This document shows, piece after piece, positions 15,999 to 24,482 of a stretch of DNA of 29,484 nt; the first letter of the stretch is position 1; every line of letters starts with the position of its first letter. Made by a program: the position numbers and the translations under genes. The stretch is from CAZTKP01 sp964614215 (GTDB lineage: Bacteria > UBP6 > UBA1177): positions 1-29,484 of the forward strand of contig CAZTKP010000014.1 of NCBI GenBank assembly GCA_964614215.1. The letters run 5' to 3'. The notes beneath the pieces are model-generated. The model did no database searches and was not told the origin of the DNA. It saw only the letters and a list, made by a program, of their open reading frames with translations.

Positions 15999-17090
15999 AT
16001 GACAAAAAATGTTTTGGCAATGCTGCCGCCAGAGTTTGACTGCGAAACGGTCAACATTTTAAAAATACTGACAAAAGCAAGCCGTGCTCTTGGCGAATTA
16101 AATGGTGAGATATCAAAAATTCCCAACTCTCAGATATTGATAGACACGCTGGCTCTTCAGGAAGCTAAAGACAGCAATGAGATTGAAAATATTGTAACCA
16201 CGGAAGATGAGCTGTATCAAGCCTCAATTGATTATTCAATAGCATCTCCATCAGCCAAAGAAGCTCTAAACTACTCAAAGGCTTTGAAGCGGGGTCTTGA
16301 AATAATTCGTGAAAATGAAATACTGACAGTAAATAATATTGAAGAAATTCAGTCTATTATCGCGCCGAATCATCCGATAAGAAAACTCCCGGGTACAATT
16401 TTAAAAAACCAGACAACAAACGAAGTGGTTTACACTCCTCCACAGAATTACAGAGATATTGTTGAGTTACTTAATAATTTTGAACGCTATCTCAATGATC
16501 ATAAGTTTCATGATATCGACAGTCTTATTAAAATGCCGATAATTCATTTTCAGTTTGAAAGCATTCATCCGTTTTATGATGGAAATGGAAGAACAGGGCG
16601 TCTGATCAATATGCTTTATCTTGTTCAGCAGAAACTTCTTAAGATTCCGGTTCTTTATCTTAGCAGTTTCATAATAAGAAATCGTGCCGAGTACTATCAG
16701 CTACTCCAGAAAGTTAGAACCGACAATGCCTGGGAAGAGTGGATAATATGGATGCTGAAAGGAGTGGAGCAGACATCAAAAGAGACGATCTTAGTTGTGA
16801 ATAAAATAAAAAACCTTATGGATATTTATAAAAAAGATATTCGGAACAGTCATGCATTTTACAGTCATGATCTGATAAACATTCTTTTTAAGCACCCCTA
16901 TACAAAAATATCATTTCTTGAAAAAGAGCTTAAAATACACAGACATACAGCTGCGGGCTATTTAAACACCCTCTCGGAAACAGATTCAAGCATAGAGCCA
17001 GGTCGAAAAATTCTTACAAAAGTGAAAATAGGGAAGAGTAATTACTATATAAATGAACCTCTGTTGAATATTCTGAAAAAACGCCCATAA
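15999..17090 (+). CDS. Fic family protein with N-terminal inhibitory motif (class II)
   Basis: The protein has 363 residues. The Fic_N region occupies about 5-90 and the Fic core 100-240. The active-site loop HPFYDGNGRTGR (190-201) matches HxFx(D/E)GNGRxxR exactly, so AMP transfer from ATP to target hydroxyls is expected. The inhibitory helix motif (S/T)xxxE(G/N) is present as S59...E63-N64; in class II Fic proteins the Glu blocks productive ATP binding until it is relieved. The flap TNEVVYTPP lies near 140-148. A winged-helix-like C-terminus follows from about 290. GGAGG lies about 9 bases before the ATG. No separate antitoxin gene adjoins. The region looks more AT-rich than the housekeeping genes, which suggests transfer. 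Confidence 0.93.
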   Translation: MTKNVLAMLPPEFDCETVNILKILTKASRALGELNGEISKIPNSQILIDTLALQEAKDSNEIENIVTTEDELYQASIDYSIASPSAKEALNYSKALKRGLEIIRENEILTVNNIEEIQSIIAPNHPIRKLPGTILKNQTTNEVVYTPPQNYRDIVELLNNFERYLNDHKFHDIDSLIKMPIIHFQFESIHPFYDGNGRTGRLINMLYLVQQKLLKIPVLYLSSFIIRNRAEYYQLLQKVRTDNAWEEWIIWMLKGVEQTSKETILVVNKIKNLMDIYKKDIRNSHAFYSHDLINILFKHPYTKISFLEKELKIHRHTAAGYLNTLSETDSSIEPGRKILTKVKIGKSNYYINEPLLNILKKRP

Positions 17091-17139
17091 AGAAATTTGC
17101 TCCTTCCAAAATGGAATGTCTGCTAAAAAATGTTTGTAA

Positions 17140-17160
17140 ATTTAACGTGGCGCGTTAAAT
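17140..17160. terminator. hairpin between convergent genes
   Basis: ATTTAACG (17140-17147), the loop TGGCG, then CGTTAAAT (17153-17160): a perfect 8-bp stem in the 90-base space between the converging fic and lipoprotein genes. There is no T-run on either side, so a bidirectional terminator is only a guess; a second small stem TTCCA/TGGAA lies at 17104-17116. Confidence 0.3.
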
Positions 17161-17180
17161 CTGCAAGGATTTTAATTCTT

Positions 17181-18596
17181 CTAAAACCCGATATCTTCTT
17201 CTTTTTCTGAACAGTTTCCTGATTCATCACAGACAGTTACGACGAGTGTGTAGTCGCCGGATTCAAATTCTGTCGGATCGATGCCTTCCGTTTTTTCACC
17301 TTTTTTGTCAAAGGCTGTCGCAACAATGTAGAACTCTCTTTCCTGATAGTTTCCGTAGGTGTAGCCGGTGTCGTTCATTTCACAGAGATAATACACACAG
17401 ACATCAGTTGATTCTTCGGGGTGCATCATCGCGATAAAATCGTATCCATTATGTGTGAAAACAGTTTTTCCATCGCTATCCTTAATTGAGATATCTATCT
17501 TTCTCGCAGGGTTTGGCCAGGGATCTGAATCGGTGTAATCGTGAGTTTTTACAACAACATGAAAGAGTTCTGAAACCTCTTCAAAGTCCAGAGTTTTTGT
17601 TCTTTCGGCATCGATCAGGCTGATGCTTTCTATCTCAGGATCAGTTGAATCAACTTGCGGGATCATAAGCTCAAGTCCGTTTAGCTTTATCTCCTTTTCG
17701 GTCATCACATTTAGGTGAACATGGTGAAAGAAATTTTGACTGAAAGAATCCGGTGTCGGCCAGTAGACGATCTTTCCAACCTGCTCTCCGGCTGCAAGAA
17801 TTTCATCCGTTCCTTCAAGGTCATAAACAGCCTCGGGAACAGAGTCGTCATCAGTGTGATGATACTGAATTGTAAGTCCATTTACTGTCTGCACAACCAC
17901 TTGAAAATAATAAGGACTTTCTCCAACTTCCTCTGTTCTGTAGTATCCGATCTCAGTCACTCGACCATCGTAAATATTGTACATTTTTTCAGGATTTGAA
18001 AGCACGATATCCGTTCCATGATGAAAATAGGCTCCTAAATATCCTTCTGAATAGTTCTGAAAACTGAGAGAAGTGTGTCCTACCGGATGCGGTTCGTTTT
18101 GAGGTTCGAAAGGCCAGAGCATCGAATGGATCGGTATCATGAGATAGTGATCAATATCTTCAATAATGTCCTCATCTTCAATACAGCACTCATCGCCTGT
18201 AAGGACCAGTTTAGTCTGTTCTCCTGATTTCATACACTCGACACAAAGTTCATCTGAAAGATTAGAACTTATTGAATTAATTAATGAATCCAAGTCATCC
18301 GCATGCATTGTAAATGACGTGTCGACATGATTGAAGTCTCTCAGAACTTCTCTTGTTTCAATGTCTAGAGATACGTTTTGAATAATGAGATCTTCTCCGT
18401 TTTTGAACTCGGGAGTTTCCCTTCTCAAAACTATTTTTGTAAGCTCGAGCTTCTGATGATTGTCTGAATCATTTACTTCTGTTTCATCGGCATCCTGTGT
18501 TTCTATGTCGGAATCACTTTCTTCCGGATTTTTCAGCGAGTTGTCACAGGAAACCATCAGGAGAAAAATAAGAGTGATCAGGCTTAGATATTTCAT
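17181..18596 (-). CDS. lipoprotein with M23 (LytM/LysM-peptidase-like) metallopeptidase domain
   Basis: The protein has 471 residues. The lipobox MVSC puts the lipid-bearing Cys at 17, followed by an acidic Asp/Glu/Ser linker to about 47. Residues about 170-300 show the M23 fold pattern in order: H192-x3-D196 in FHHGTDIV, a Y-D-G-x-V turn near 209, QYHH near 244-247, the AAGEQVGKI turn near 268-276 and the H292-V-H294 motif. These are the zinc ligands and catalytic His positions of lysostaphin-type endopeptidases, which cut peptidoglycan cross-bridges or glycine-rich peptides. A C-terminal beta-rich domain (about 310-465) follows. GAGGG precedes the ATG, and a strong promoter lies upstream. 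Anchoring in the outer or inner membrane is inferred from the signal. Family overall is divergent, so activity is not assured. Confidence 0.8.
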   Translation of the reverse strand: MKYLSLITLIFLLMVSCDNSLKNPEESDSDIETQDADETEVNDSDNHQKLELTKIVLRRETPEFKNGEDLIIQNVSLDIETREVLRDFNHVDTSFTMHADDLDSLINSISSNLSDELCVECMKSGEQTKLVLTGDECCIEDEDIIEDIDHYLMIPIHSMLWPFEPQNEPHPVGHTSLSFQNYSEGYLGAYFHHGTDIVLSNPEKMYNIYDGRVTEIGYYRTEEVGESPYYFQVVVQTVNGLTIQYHHTDDDSVPEAVYDLEGTDEILAAGEQVGKIVYWPTPDSFSQNFFHHVHLNVMTEKEIKLNGLELMIPQVDSTDPEIESISLIDAERTKTLDFEEVSELFHVVVKTHDYTDSDPWPNPARKIDISIKDSDGKTVFTHNGYDFIAMMHPEESTDVCVYYLCEMNDTGYTYGNYQEREFYIVATAFDKKGEKTEGIDPTEFESGDYTLVVTVCDESGNCSEKEEDIGF

Positions 18597-18620
18597 AGCA
18601 CCCTCAAAAAAGTTCCTGGA

Positions 18621-18649
18621 AGTCTAACCTGACGGATAAGTTCTGTCAA
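18621..18649 (-). promoter_or_regulatory. promoter for the M23-like lipoprotein gene
   Basis: On the minus strand there is a perfect TTGACA (18644-18649), a 17-base spacer and TAGACT (18621-18626). The predicted start of transcription lies about 18 bases before the ATG at 18596, leaving a very short leader. Confidence 0.65.
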
Positions 18650-18672
18650 ATAGAAGTAACCGCGGCCTTGTC

Positions 18673-18700
18673 TTGATTTTTCCCTTATATTAACTATATT
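18673..18700 (+). promoter_or_regulatory. promoter for the secA operon
   Basis: TTGATT (18673-18678), a 16-base spacer and TATATT (18695-18700; shifted readings of the same AT tract are also possible). It lies about 36 bases before the first start codon (18736) and diverges from the lipoprotein promoter. Confidence 0.45.
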
Positions 18701-18735
18701 ATATTGCGAAATTTGATTCTAGTATGGAGGATAAC

Positions 18736-19035
18736 ATGTCTATGTATATTTGTCACAATTGCAAAAGAGAGCTTGAAGAGCTTGAAGACATCAGAGGAAA
18801 AGTCGGTAGACAGGATGTCTGCCCGCACTGCTATGCTGACCTTCACTGCTGTCTTAACTGCAGGTTTCACGATCCTAACTACACAAACGAATGTCGTGAA
18901 AATGCACGGGCCTTTATCCGCGAAAGAGATAAATCCAACTTTTGTTCTTCGTTCGAGTTTAAAAAGAACGAGGGAGAGGACGGAAGTGATGAGATCGATG
19001 CAAAATCTCAGCTGGGAAATCTTTTTGACCTTTAA
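18736..19035 (+). CDS. small Cys-rich (zinc-ribbon-like) protein
   Basis: The protein has 99 residues from the ATG at 18736, chosen because GGAGG (18726-18730) lies 5 bases upstream and overlaps the alternative ATG at 18724. Nine cysteines lie at 6, 9, 29, 32, 38, 39, 42, 53 and 70. The first four form a CxxC...CxxC ribbon; the rest sit in a CLNCRFHDP...NEC...NFCSSFEF pattern known from uncharacterised small proteins of anaerobes such as Geobacter. Function is unknown, though metal binding is likely. It lies 39 bases before secA on the same strand and is probably co-transcribed with it. The C-terminal 20 residues are acidic. Confidence 0.85.
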   Translation: MSMYICHNCKRELEELEDIRGKVGRQDVCPHCYADLHCCLNCRFHDPNYTNECRENARAFIRERDKSNFCSSFEFKKNEGEDGSDEIDAKSQLGNLFDL

Positions 19036-19074
19036 TTCACCATTTTTTTCTTTTGATCATTTTGGAGCAGTTTA

Positions 19075-21780
19075 ATGTTTAAATACTTCGTCAGGAAAGT
19101 CTTCGGAACAGAGAACGATAGATATCTGAAATCCATTTCTCCGTATGTTGATAAGATAAACGGCCTGGAGGGTTCGGTACAGAAACTTTCTGACCAGGAC
19201 CTTGTGGCTAAAACAGCCGAGTTCAAACAGCGGATAGCCAATGGTGAAAGCCTGGAATCTCTTTTGCCGGAAGCCTTTGCCGTTGTACGTGAAGCAGGTG
19301 TCAGAACGCTCAAAATGAGACACTACGACGTTCAGCTTATCGGTGGCATCGTTCTTCATCAGGGAAAGATCGCCGAAATGAAAACAGGTGAAGGTAAAAC
19401 ACTTGTGGCAACACTCCCGATGTATCTCAACGCACTTGAAGGAAGAAGCGCTCACCTTGTTACCGTAAATGACTATCTTGCAGCCAGAGACGCAGAATGG
19501 ATGGGGCAGATATACCGTTTTCTGGGGCTTTCTGTCGGAACAATTGTCAACGGTATGGCAAAAAGAGACAGGGATGCTGCTTATAAATGCGACATAACAT
19601 ATGGAACGAACAGTGAGTTCGGCTTTGACTATCTCAGAGATAACATGAAGTATGACATTACCCACTATGTTCAGAGAGATCTTCGTTACGCGATCGTGGA
19701 TGAGGTCGACTCCATTCTCATTGATGAGGCCAGAACGCCGCTTATCATTTCAGGGCCGAGTGATGACAGTACGGATCTTTATGTTAGAGTGAACTCAGTT
19801 GTGAGAACGCTTAAAGACGAGGCCCATTTTACAAAAGATGAAAAATCAAAGAATGCCGTTCTTACTCAGGAGGGAATCGCAAAGGTTGAAAGCATGCTCG
19901 GCATAGAAAATCTCTATGCTCCTGAAAATCTTGAGCTTGTTCATCATGTGCAGCAGGCGCTTAAAGCCATTTTCATGTTCCACCGTGATGTTGACTATGT
20001 TGTCAAAAACATTGACGGAAGCGATAAGGTCATGATCGTTGATGAGTTTACCGGCAGACTTATGGAAGGAAGAAGATACAGTGACGGACTTCATCAGGCT
20101 CTTGAGGCAAAGGAGGGCGTTAAAGTCGAAAGAGAGAACCAGACCCTCGCAACGATTACATATCAGAACTTTTTCAGAATGTACGATAAGCTTTCGGGAA
20201 TGACAGGTACGGCAGATACCGAAGCAAGAGAGTTTGCAGAAATTTATAACCTCGGTGTTACAGTTATACCGACAAATAAACCTGTTATCAGGGATGATGC
20301 CCCGGACCAGATCTATAAAAGTCAGAGTGCAAAGGAAAAAGCAGTTATCAAGGATATCATTAAAAAGAAGAATGCCGGACAGCCTGTTCTTGTCGGAACG
20401 GTTTCCGTTGAAAAATCTGAAAGGCTGAGCCATCTGCTTACCAGACAGGGAATAAAACACAACGTTCTTAATGCAAAGTTTCACATGAAGGAAGCGGAAG
20501 TTGTTGCTCAGGCTGGAAGAAAGGGTGCGATCACGATCGCAACGAACATGGCAGGTAGAGGAACAGATATCGTTCTTGGCGGAAACCCTGAAAAACTTGC
20601 TGATGCCGAAGCCGAAAGAGTTCTGGACGAGTTTGATAAAAATAGTTCACAGTACAAAGAGATTTTTGATAAGTTCAAAAAAACCTGTGAAGAAGAGAAA
20701 AAAGAGGTTCTGGAAGCCGGCGGACTCCATATAGTCGGTACTGAAAGGCATGAATCCCGAAGGATAGACAATCAGCTTAGAGGACGTTCCGGAAGGCAGG
20801 GAGACCCTGGATCTTCAAGGTTTTACCTTAGTCTGGACGACGATCTCATGAGGATATTCGGAAGTGAAAGACTGTCTAACGTCATGGAAAGACTCGGAAT
20901 TGAGGAAGATCAGCCTATCGAGCACAAGTGGATAACCAAGTCAATAGAAAATGCCCAGAAAAAGGTTGAGGGACACAACTTCGGAATAAGAAAGAACGTT
21001 CTTGAATACGATGATGTCATGAATCAGCAGAGAAAGACCATCTATGCGATGAGACGTGACATTCTTACCGGCGGACAGAAGAACAAGGCGGTCATCTATT
21101 CCATGATCGAGGAGATCGTTAATGAGATAATTCTGATCTCTATTCCTGAGCGGTCCACTCCCGCTTCGTGGGATTTTGACGGAATAAAGGAGCTGGTCAA
21201 TCAGCTTACCACGCTTGAATCGGACAGAAAGCTTGAAAGCATTCTTGACACAGAACTTTACTCGTCAATGAAGGCTGAAAAGGCGATGACAGAAATAGCC
21301 CAGAAGATCTACGATCATGTTCTTGAAGTCTACGATAACAAGATGGGACAGTATACAGATGAGCTCAGCAGTGAAATGGAAAGACACATTGTTCTTGAAG
21401 TTCTGGATCTTTACTGGAGAAGGCATCTTCTTAACATGGACCATCTCAGAGAAGGTATAGGTCTTCGCGGATACGGACAGAAAAACCCGAAACTTGAATA
21501 CAAGCGTGAAGGCTTCAGGATGTTCACAGAAATGATGAGCAGCATCTATAACGAATCCGTAAAAAGACTTTTTGCTGTTCAGGTCGTTACAGAAGAGGCA
21601 ATCGAGAAGTTCGAGGAAAAAGAACAGAAAAAGGAAGCCCAGATACAGAGAAGCACGACGAACATGAACCGTGAAACGGTAAAGAGAAAGGCTCCTAAAG
21701 TTGGAAGGAATGATCCGTGCCCGTGTGGAAGTGGACAGAAATTCAAAAAATGCTGCATGAACAAAGGTATCTATGACTAG
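19075..21780 (+). CDS. secA: protein translocase ATPase SecA
   Basis: The protein has 901 residues, normal for SecA. It drives preproteins through SecYEG using ATP at the inner membrane. Walker A is GEGKT at 105-109 (within MKTGEGKT). The DEVDSILIDEART motif starts at 209. The helicase-like motifs TNMAGRGTDI and RGRSGRQGDPG are visible in the second motor domain. The C-terminal zinc tail is complete (C882, C884, C893, C894), which in other bacteria binds SecB and lipids. GGAG lies 7 bases before the ATG. The end overlaps the next gene by 8 bases. Confidence 0.98.
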   Translation: MFKYFVRKVFGTENDRYLKSISPYVDKINGLEGSVQKLSDQDLVAKTAEFKQRIANGESLESLLPEAFAVVREAGVRTLKMRHYDVQLIGGIVLHQGKIAEMKTGEGKTLVATLPMYLNALEGRSAHLVTVNDYLAARDAEWMGQIYRFLGLSVGTIVNGMAKRDRDAAYKCDITYGTNSEFGFDYLRDNMKYDITHYVQRDLRYAIVDEVDSILIDEARTPLIISGPSDDSTDLYVRVNSVVRTLKDEAHFTKDEKSKNAVLTQEGIAKVESMLGIENLYAPENLELVHHVQQALKAIFMFHRDVDYVVKNIDGSDKVMIVDEFTGRLMEGRRYSDGLHQALEAKEGVKVERENQTLATITYQNFFRMYDKLSGMTGTADTEAREFAEIYNLGVTVIPTNKPVIRDDAPDQIYKSQSAKEKAVIKDIIKKKNAGQPVLVGTVSVEKSERLSHLLTRQGIKHNVLNAKFHMKEAEVVAQAGRKGAITIATNMAGRGTDIVLGGNPEKLADAEAERVLDEFDKNSSQYKEIFDKFKKTCEEEKKEVLEAGGLHIVGTERHESRRIDNQLRGRSGRQGDPGSSRFYLSLDDDLMRIFGSERLSNVMERLGIEEDQPIEHKWITKSIENAQKKVEGHNFGIRKNVLEYDDVMNQQRKTIYAMRRDILTGGQKNKAVIYSMIEEIVNEIILISIPERSTPASWDFDGIKELVNQLTTLESDRKLESILDTELYSSMKAEKAMTEIAQKIYDHVLEVYDNKMGQYTDELSSEMERHIVLEVLDLYWRRHLLNMDHLREGIGLRGYGQKNPKLEYKREGFRMFTEMMSSIYNESVKRLFAVQVVTEEAIEKFEEKEQKKEAQIQRSTTNMNRETVKRKAPKVGRNDPCPCGSGQKFKKCCMNKGIYD

Positions 21781-22495
21781 TTACAGAATTAACAGGTTCC
21801 TGGCGCTTTGCAAAGTTGCTTCAAGAAGAAGGTCTGAAGAGCTCATCAATGAAGGAAAAGTTACAATAAACAACCGTCTTGCAGTACTTGGTGATAAGGT
21901 CGACCCGGAAAAGGACGTTGTTGTCTACGAGGGAAAAAGGTTAAAAATTCCTCAGGAATATGAGTATTATCTGCTGAATAAACCGGAAAATGTAATATCA
22001 GCGGCAAGTGATGACCGGGGAAGAAAAACTGTTACTGATTTTCTGCCTGACGGTTCAACTGCAGTTCCCGTAGGCAGGCTTGATCTTGACACGACAGGCG
22101 TTCTGCTTCTTACAACTGATGGCGAACTTCACCACAGACTTACCCACCCTTCTTTCGGCGTAAAAAAGAGATACCAAGCTGTAATTACTGGGCATTTTGA
22201 CGAAGAAGAAGCTGGAAAGATCGAGAAGGGAATAGAGATCGACGGGGTTGTCATGAAGGCTGATAAGGTTGTAGTCCTTGAAAGTTTCGGTAATAAGGCG
22301 AAGATCGAAATGACGCTTATGGAAGGGAGAAAGAGAGAGGTGAAAGAGCTCGTTAAGGCCGTAGGGTGCAGGGTCAAAGAACTTAAAAGAACATCTTTTG
22401 CCGGAATTCTCTGTGGAAAACTGGAACCGGGAGAACTTAGACCTCTGAATAGTTTCGAGATAAGAAGCTTAAAGAAACTAACTGGATTAATATAG
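21773..22495 (+). CDS. rluB: 16S/23S rRNA pseudouridine synthase, RsuA/RluB family
   Basis: The protein has 240 residues. The S4 RNA-binding domain is at about 5-50 (RINRFLALCKVASRRRSEEL). The catalytic domain carries GRLDLDTTG with the nucleophilic Asp at 104, then LLLTTDG and the family's R-E-V-K-E-L helix near 185-190. It converts a uridine in rRNA to pseudouridine; RluB acts at U2605 of 23S rRNA in E. coli numbering. Which of RsuA, RluB, RluE or RluF it is cannot be fixed from motifs alone, but the presence of S4 and the GRLDLDTTG wording favour RluB/RsuA. It starts inside secA, overlapping the last 8 bases. Confidence 0.9.
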   Translation: MTSYRINRFLALCKVASRRRSEELINEGKVTINNRLAVLGDKVDPEKDVVVYEGKRLKIPQEYEYYLLNKPENVISAASDDRGRKTVTDFLPDGSTAVPVGRLDLDTTGVLLLTTDGELHHRLTHPSFGVKKRYQAVITGHFDEEEAGKIEKGIEIDGVVMKADKVVVLESFGNKAKIEMTLMEGRKREVKELVKAVGCRVKELKRTSFAGILCGKLEPGELRPLNSFEIRSLKKLTGLI

Positions 22496-22496
22496 A
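22468..22496 (+). promoter_or_regulatory. weak candidate promoter before the structured RNA
   Basis: CTTAAA (22468-22473), a 17-base spacer and TATAGA (22491-22496). If used, the RNA would begin around 22503, just before the closing stem. The -35 matches consensus at only three positions. Confidence 0.25.
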
Positions 22497-22508
22497 AAAA
22501 TGCCCGCT

Positions 22509-22693
22509 TTGACCGTACTTACAGAAGCAAGTTTTTATCCTGTTTTCACAGGTGGGGTAGACCGAGCCGCTACTAGAAATCCGTCACGGCATAAGAATCT
22601 TCCCCTAATATTTCTCAAGGAAAAAACTTATCAGCTCCCAGCTACGCATCAAGCAGGCACCAATAATTCTATTACTTCTGTAACAGGTGTCAA
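22509..22693 (+). ncRNA. putative structured RNA or leader before fadD
   Basis: The 212 non-coding bases between the pseudouridine synthase gene and fadD are richer in G+C and in complementary segments than other gaps here. A closing stem pairs TTGAC (22509-22513) with GTCAA (22689-22693) and, after a 5x5 internal loop, TTACAGAAG (22519-22527) with CTTCTGTAA (22675-22683). Inside, CCTGT-TTTC-ACAGG (22539-22552) forms a hairpin. GGGG (22553-22556) can pair with CCCC (22602-22605), enclosing GCCG/CGGC (22566-22569, 22587-22590). The CCTGTTT at 22539 can instead pair with AAGCAGG (22651-22657), a mutually exclusive fold. The topology (long closing stem, open centre, ~185 nt) is like 6S RNA, but a riboswitch leader is equally possible. 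I do not recognise the family. Confidence 0.45.
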
Positions 22694-22707
22694 CAGAGGA
22701 CTTGAAA

Positions 22708-24477
22708 ATGTACGATAACATTTACGATATTTACGAGAATAACTTTCTGAAAAACAAATACGGGACAGCTTTTTCCGTTCTTGAGAAGTCAGGTCTCGTA
22801 AAGGATGTCAGCTACGACCAGATGAAAGATGACGTGGAAGCTCTCTCAAGATCCATGCTTAAAGCGGGAGTGAAGCCGGGAGACAGGGTCGTTATCTATT
22901 CGGAGAACCGCATCGAATGGTATGTCAGTGCAGCGGCTGTCTTTCTTGTCGGTGCCGTAGCAGTTCCTCTCTATGCGACAGCCAGTATTGAGCAGCAGAA
23001 CTATATTGTCAATGATTCAAAGCCCGTCTTCGCCTTTGTTTCAAAGCTGGCGCTTTATGAAAAGATAGCGGATTATGCTGAAAAGAACTTTTACAGAACG
23101 ATTCTTTTTGATCTGGACCCGAAGAAGGACGTTCCCTACAAGAATATTTCAGCCTACGAGTTCTTTCTGGATAGAACCAGAGATGCAGTTCCGCCCGCAA
23201 GACACCGTCCACAAAAGGACGACCCCGCAGTTTTTATCTATACTTCGGGGACTACGGGTGAGCCCAAAGGAGTTGTTCTTACTCACGGTAACATAATCTC
23301 AAACTGCACTCAGCTGCTCGATATTGTTCGTGATATGGATCATCTGAGATATCTTTCGCTTCTTCCCTTAAGTCATGCCTATGAATTTACGGTAATTCAC
23401 GTCGTGTTTATGACGGGAGGAACGGTAATACCTCTTTCAAAAATGGGCAGGGTTCTTGATTATATCCAGAATCTTAAACCCAATATCACCTGTGCTGTTC
23501 CTAGACTTTTTGAAAAGATCTATGGCTCTGTTCTCAAAAAAGTTGAGAAATCCTCACCACTTGTCAGGCATCTGTTTAATCGCGGAATGAAAGTCGGACA
23601 CAGCGTTTACAAGTATATTGAAAAAGAACGGCCGATGCCTTTTCCCCTTAACCTTCAGTATCTGTTCTACAGGAAACTGGTCTTTGAGGGGATAAGAAAA
23701 AAGACGGTGAACTCTATCTCTCTTTTTATTTCAGGAGGGGCAGCCTTAACGAAAGAGGTGGCGATGTTCTTTAATATTCTGGGAACGGTGATCGTCGAAG
23801 GTTATGGAATTACCGAATGTTCTCCGGTTGTTAGCTGCAACATCCCAAAAGATAGAGATGTCGGAACGGTGGGCACTCCACTCAAAGGAGTAGAGGTTAA
23901 GATATCGAAGGCGGGGGAACTTCTTGTGAAGGGTCCGACGGTAATGAAGGAGTATTATAACAAGCCTGAGCAGACAGCCGAAGTCTTTGAAGACGGGTGG
24001 TTCAGAACAGGAGATATAGCGGCCTGGACGGATAATGGAAAGATAAAGATCCTGGGAAGAATAAAAGATCTGATAGTTATGGCTAACGGAAAAAATATCT
24101 CTCCTCAGAAAATTGAGGCGAAACTGAAATCCACAGGAGTTGTTGAAAGTGCATGCATAGCAGGAGATGAAAAAAAATATCTGTCCGCCATTATTGTTCC
24201 TGACTTTGAAGTGCTGACGGATTACGCGAAGAGCAATGAGATCCATTTTAAAGATGAAAAGGACCTTGTCTCTCATCCGGCAGTGGTCAGAATGATCAGA
24301 AAGAAAGTTTTTGAAGTAAACAAGACCATAGAGCCTCACGAGGCGATAAAAAGATATCACGTTATGGATAGGAAGTTTACTGTGGAGGAAGGAGAGCTTA
24401 CCCCGACCTTAAAAATAAAAAGAAGTTTTGTGCTGAAAAAATACGAAGACATTTTTAACTCCCTTTATAATGAGTGA
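22708..24477 (+). CDS. fadD: long-chain fatty acid-CoA ligase (AMP-binding)
   Basis: The protein has 589 residues from the ATG at 22708, with AGAGGA (22695-22700) 7 bases upstream; an in-frame GTG at 22687 lies inside the structured region and has no ribosome site. The adenylate-forming signature YTSGTTGEPKG is at 178-188. EGYGITECSP follows, then the RTGDIA and GRIKDLIVMANGKNISP motifs that carry the hinge and catalytic Lys region. It activates long-chain fatty acids to acyl-CoA at the membrane face. It resembles the FACL/FAA type of bacterial ligases rather than acetyl-CoA synthetase. Its last bases overlap the GTG reading of the next gene, so it forms a unit with the kinase gene. Confidence 0.93.
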   Translation: MYDNIYDIYENNFLKNKYGTAFSVLEKSGLVKDVSYDQMKDDVEALSRSMLKAGVKPGDRVVIYSENRIEWYVSAAAVFLVGAVAVPLYATASIEQQNYIVNDSKPVFAFVSKLALYEKIADYAEKNFYRTILFDLDPKKDVPYKNISAYEFFLDRTRDAVPPARHRPQKDDPAVFIYTSGTTGEPKGVVLTHGNIISNCTQLLDIVRDMDHLRYLSLLPLSHAYEFTVIHVVFMTGGTVIPLSKMGRVLDYIQNLKPNITCAVPRLFEKIYGSVLKKVEKSSPLVRHLFNRGMKVGHSVYKYIEKERPMPFPLNLQYLFYRKLVFEGIRKKTVNSISLFISGGAALTKEVAMFFNILGTVIVEGYGITECSPVVSCNIPKDRDVGTVGTPLKGVEVKISKAGELLVKGPTVMKEYYNKPEQTAEVFEDGWFRTGDIAAWTDNGKIKILGRIKDLIVMANGKNISPQKIEAKLKSTGVVESACIAGDEKKYLSAIIVPDFEVLTDYAKSNEIHFKDEKDLVSHPAVVRMIRKKVFEVNKTIEPHEAIKRYHVMDRKFTVEEGELTPTLKIKRSFVLKKYEDIFNSLYNE

Positions 24478-24482
24478 AAACC

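Noticed and set aside
22687..22707. GTG start for fadD seven codons upstream
   Set aside because: It lies within the closing stem of the structured RNA and lacks a ribosome site, whereas the ATG at 22708 has AGAGGA at good distance.
22500..22718. 72-codon open frame over the structured gap before fadD
   Set aside because: No ribosome site, no recognisable protein features, and it overlaps fadD; base-pairing potential explains the region better.
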